From Tannerellaceae bacterium (GTDB lineage Bacteria > Bacteroidota > Bacteroidia > Bacteroidales > Tannerellaceae), in the NCBI GenBank assembly GCA_031276545.1, contig JAISMW010000009.1, positions 1 through 6,359 of the forward strand: a stretch of 6,359 nucleotides of DNA, given 5' to 3'. Of the stretch, positions 6,066 to 6,359 are shown piece by piece. The notes beneath the pieces were generated by a model. That model worked only from the letters and a program-made list of their open reading frames with translations. It was not told the DNA's origin and ran no database searches. Position 1 is the first letter of the stretch. Every line of letters starts with the position of its first letter. A program made the translations under genes and the position numbers.

Positions 6066-6102
6066 CAAAAATATATATTATTAGCTAATATCCTTTTGTC
6101 AA
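6066..6102 (-). promoter_or_regulatory. Promoter of the five-gene lipoprotein-rlmL-purD cluster
   Basis: The minus strand carries TATTTTTG at 6066-6073, an exact match to the Bacteroidetes -7 box TAnnTTTG. The start point would be near 6060, giving a leader of about 33 nt before the ATG at 6027. A TTG (within TTGACA, 6097-6102) lies upstream, but its spacing to the -7 box is 23-26 nt, longer than the usual 19-21. The -7 box is convincing; the -33 assignment is not. Confidence 0.55.
6079..6090. promoter_or_regulatory. 12-bp palindrome in the promoter, possible operator
   Basis: TATTAGCTAATA is a perfect palindrome lying 5 bp upstream of the -7 box of the lipoprotein operon, between it and the TTGACA. 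A dimeric regulator bound here would block polymerase. AT-rich DNA gives short palindromes by chance, so this is tentative. Confidence 0.3.
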
Positions 6103-6160
6103 GCAAAATTTCTTTTCTTGAAGCTACAACTCATTCTCCATTCGCGAAGCGCCGCATCAT

Positions 6161-6189
6161 GCCGGTTTTCCGGTCTTTCCGGCCTTTTT
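6161..6189 (+). terminator. Terminator-like stem with T run, no gene in front of it
   Basis: GCCGG at 6161-6165 can pair with CCGGC at 6179-6183, or CCGG at 6170-6173 with CCGG at 6179-6182 (loop TCTTT). Five T follow at 6185-6189. It would end a plus-strand transcript, yet no plus-strand gene lies upstream, so it is either chance or the end of a short RNA. Confidence 0.25.
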
Positions 6190-6280
6190 CTACGAAACTG
6201 AAAAATGAGATATTATTTGCTTTTTTGATAGAATTTAATCCAATGTCGTTTAGTTAAGGACTCCCATTCTCCCACTTTAA

Positions 6281-6296
6281 GCATTTGATAAAATGC
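6281..6296. repeat. 6-bp hairpin just upstream of the rightward promoter
   Basis: GCATTT (6281-6286) and AAATGC (6291-6296) are exact inverted repeats around GATA. It ends 6 bp before the -33 TTG of the rightward promoter, where an activator could bind. Short enough to be chance. Confidence 0.3.
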
Positions 6297-6302
6297 GGTA
6301 TA

Positions 6303-6332
6303 TTGCGATTAGCTTTAAAAGCATTAAATTTG
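6303..6332 (+). promoter_or_regulatory. Bacteroidetes-type promoter for a gene right of the window
   Basis: TTG at 6303-6305, a 19-nt spacer, then TAAATTTG at 6325-6332: both elements and the spacing fit the consensus TTG-N19-21-TAnnTTTG. Transcription would begin near 6338-6340 and run rightward. No start codon follows in the remaining bases, so the gene it serves lies outside the window. Confidence 0.75.
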
Positions 6333-6359
6333 CACTATAAATAAGGGCAGTTCCCTTTT

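Larger units (their letters stand above)
6028..6359. other. Divergent intergenic region without a supported gene
   Basis: This 332-nt AT-rich region separates the lipoprotein gene (-) from a gene that must begin beyond the right edge (+). It holds a promoter for each direction, a 12-bp palindrome, a terminator-like stem and a short hairpin, listed separately. A 69-codon open frame at 6048-6257 (+) has no signs of a real protein. I see no tRNA or riboswitch fold. Confidence 0.7.

Noticed and set aside
1..6359. CRISPR array or tRNA genes
   Set aside because: No regularly spaced repeats and no cloverleaf-forming sequence were found on reading both strands.

Overview
The window looks like a chromosomal segment from a member of the Bacteroidales (Bacteroidota). 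The signs are a DUF4221 protein, a short Bacteroidota-type RlmL-like methyltransferase, a PurD with family-typical wording, and promoters of the Bacteroidetes type (TAnnTTTG at -7). Shine-Dalgarno sequences are largely absent. I cannot name the genus. Most of the window is GC-rich, but the segment at about 245-1420 is visibly poorer in GC.

Layout. Bases 1-240 (+) hold the 3' end of a DUF4221 gene. Bases 280-1371 (-) hold a DUF1016/YhcG-type PD-(D/E)XK nuclease gene. Bases 1479-6027 (-) hold a tightly packed five-gene cluster. In transcription order it reads: a small lipoprotein with a collagen-like Gly-X-Y stretch, an RlmL-type 23S rRNA methyltransferase, purD (phosphoribosylamine-glycine ligase), a polytopic membrane protein resembling DUF6427, and a YqaA/DedA-like membrane protein. 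The gaps are 3, 11 and 3 nt, followed by a 31-nt overlap, so one transcript from a promoter near 6066 is likely. Bases 6028-6359 are a divergent intergenic region. It holds that promoter, palindromes and, at its right edge, a near-ideal Bacteroidetes promoter (TTG-N19-TAAATTTG) that reads out of the window.

The main observation is at the left. The last 13 codons, stop codon and 4 following bases of the DUF4221 gene (198-244) recur without a mismatch at 1421-1467, just beyond the start of the nuclease gene. Removing one repeat and everything between the copies (1223 bp in total) restores a compact junction, in which the DUF4221 gene and the YqaA gene converge with 15 nt between their stop codons. 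The nuclease gene therefore looks like a single-gene insertion that left both neighbours intact, flanked by 47-bp direct repeats of target sequence and carrying no visible recombinase. Inside the nuclease gene is a 27-nt near-perfect palindrome (13-bp arms around one base) covering codons 113-121. I treat the 1223-bp unit as a candidate minimal mobile cassette; how it arrived is inference.
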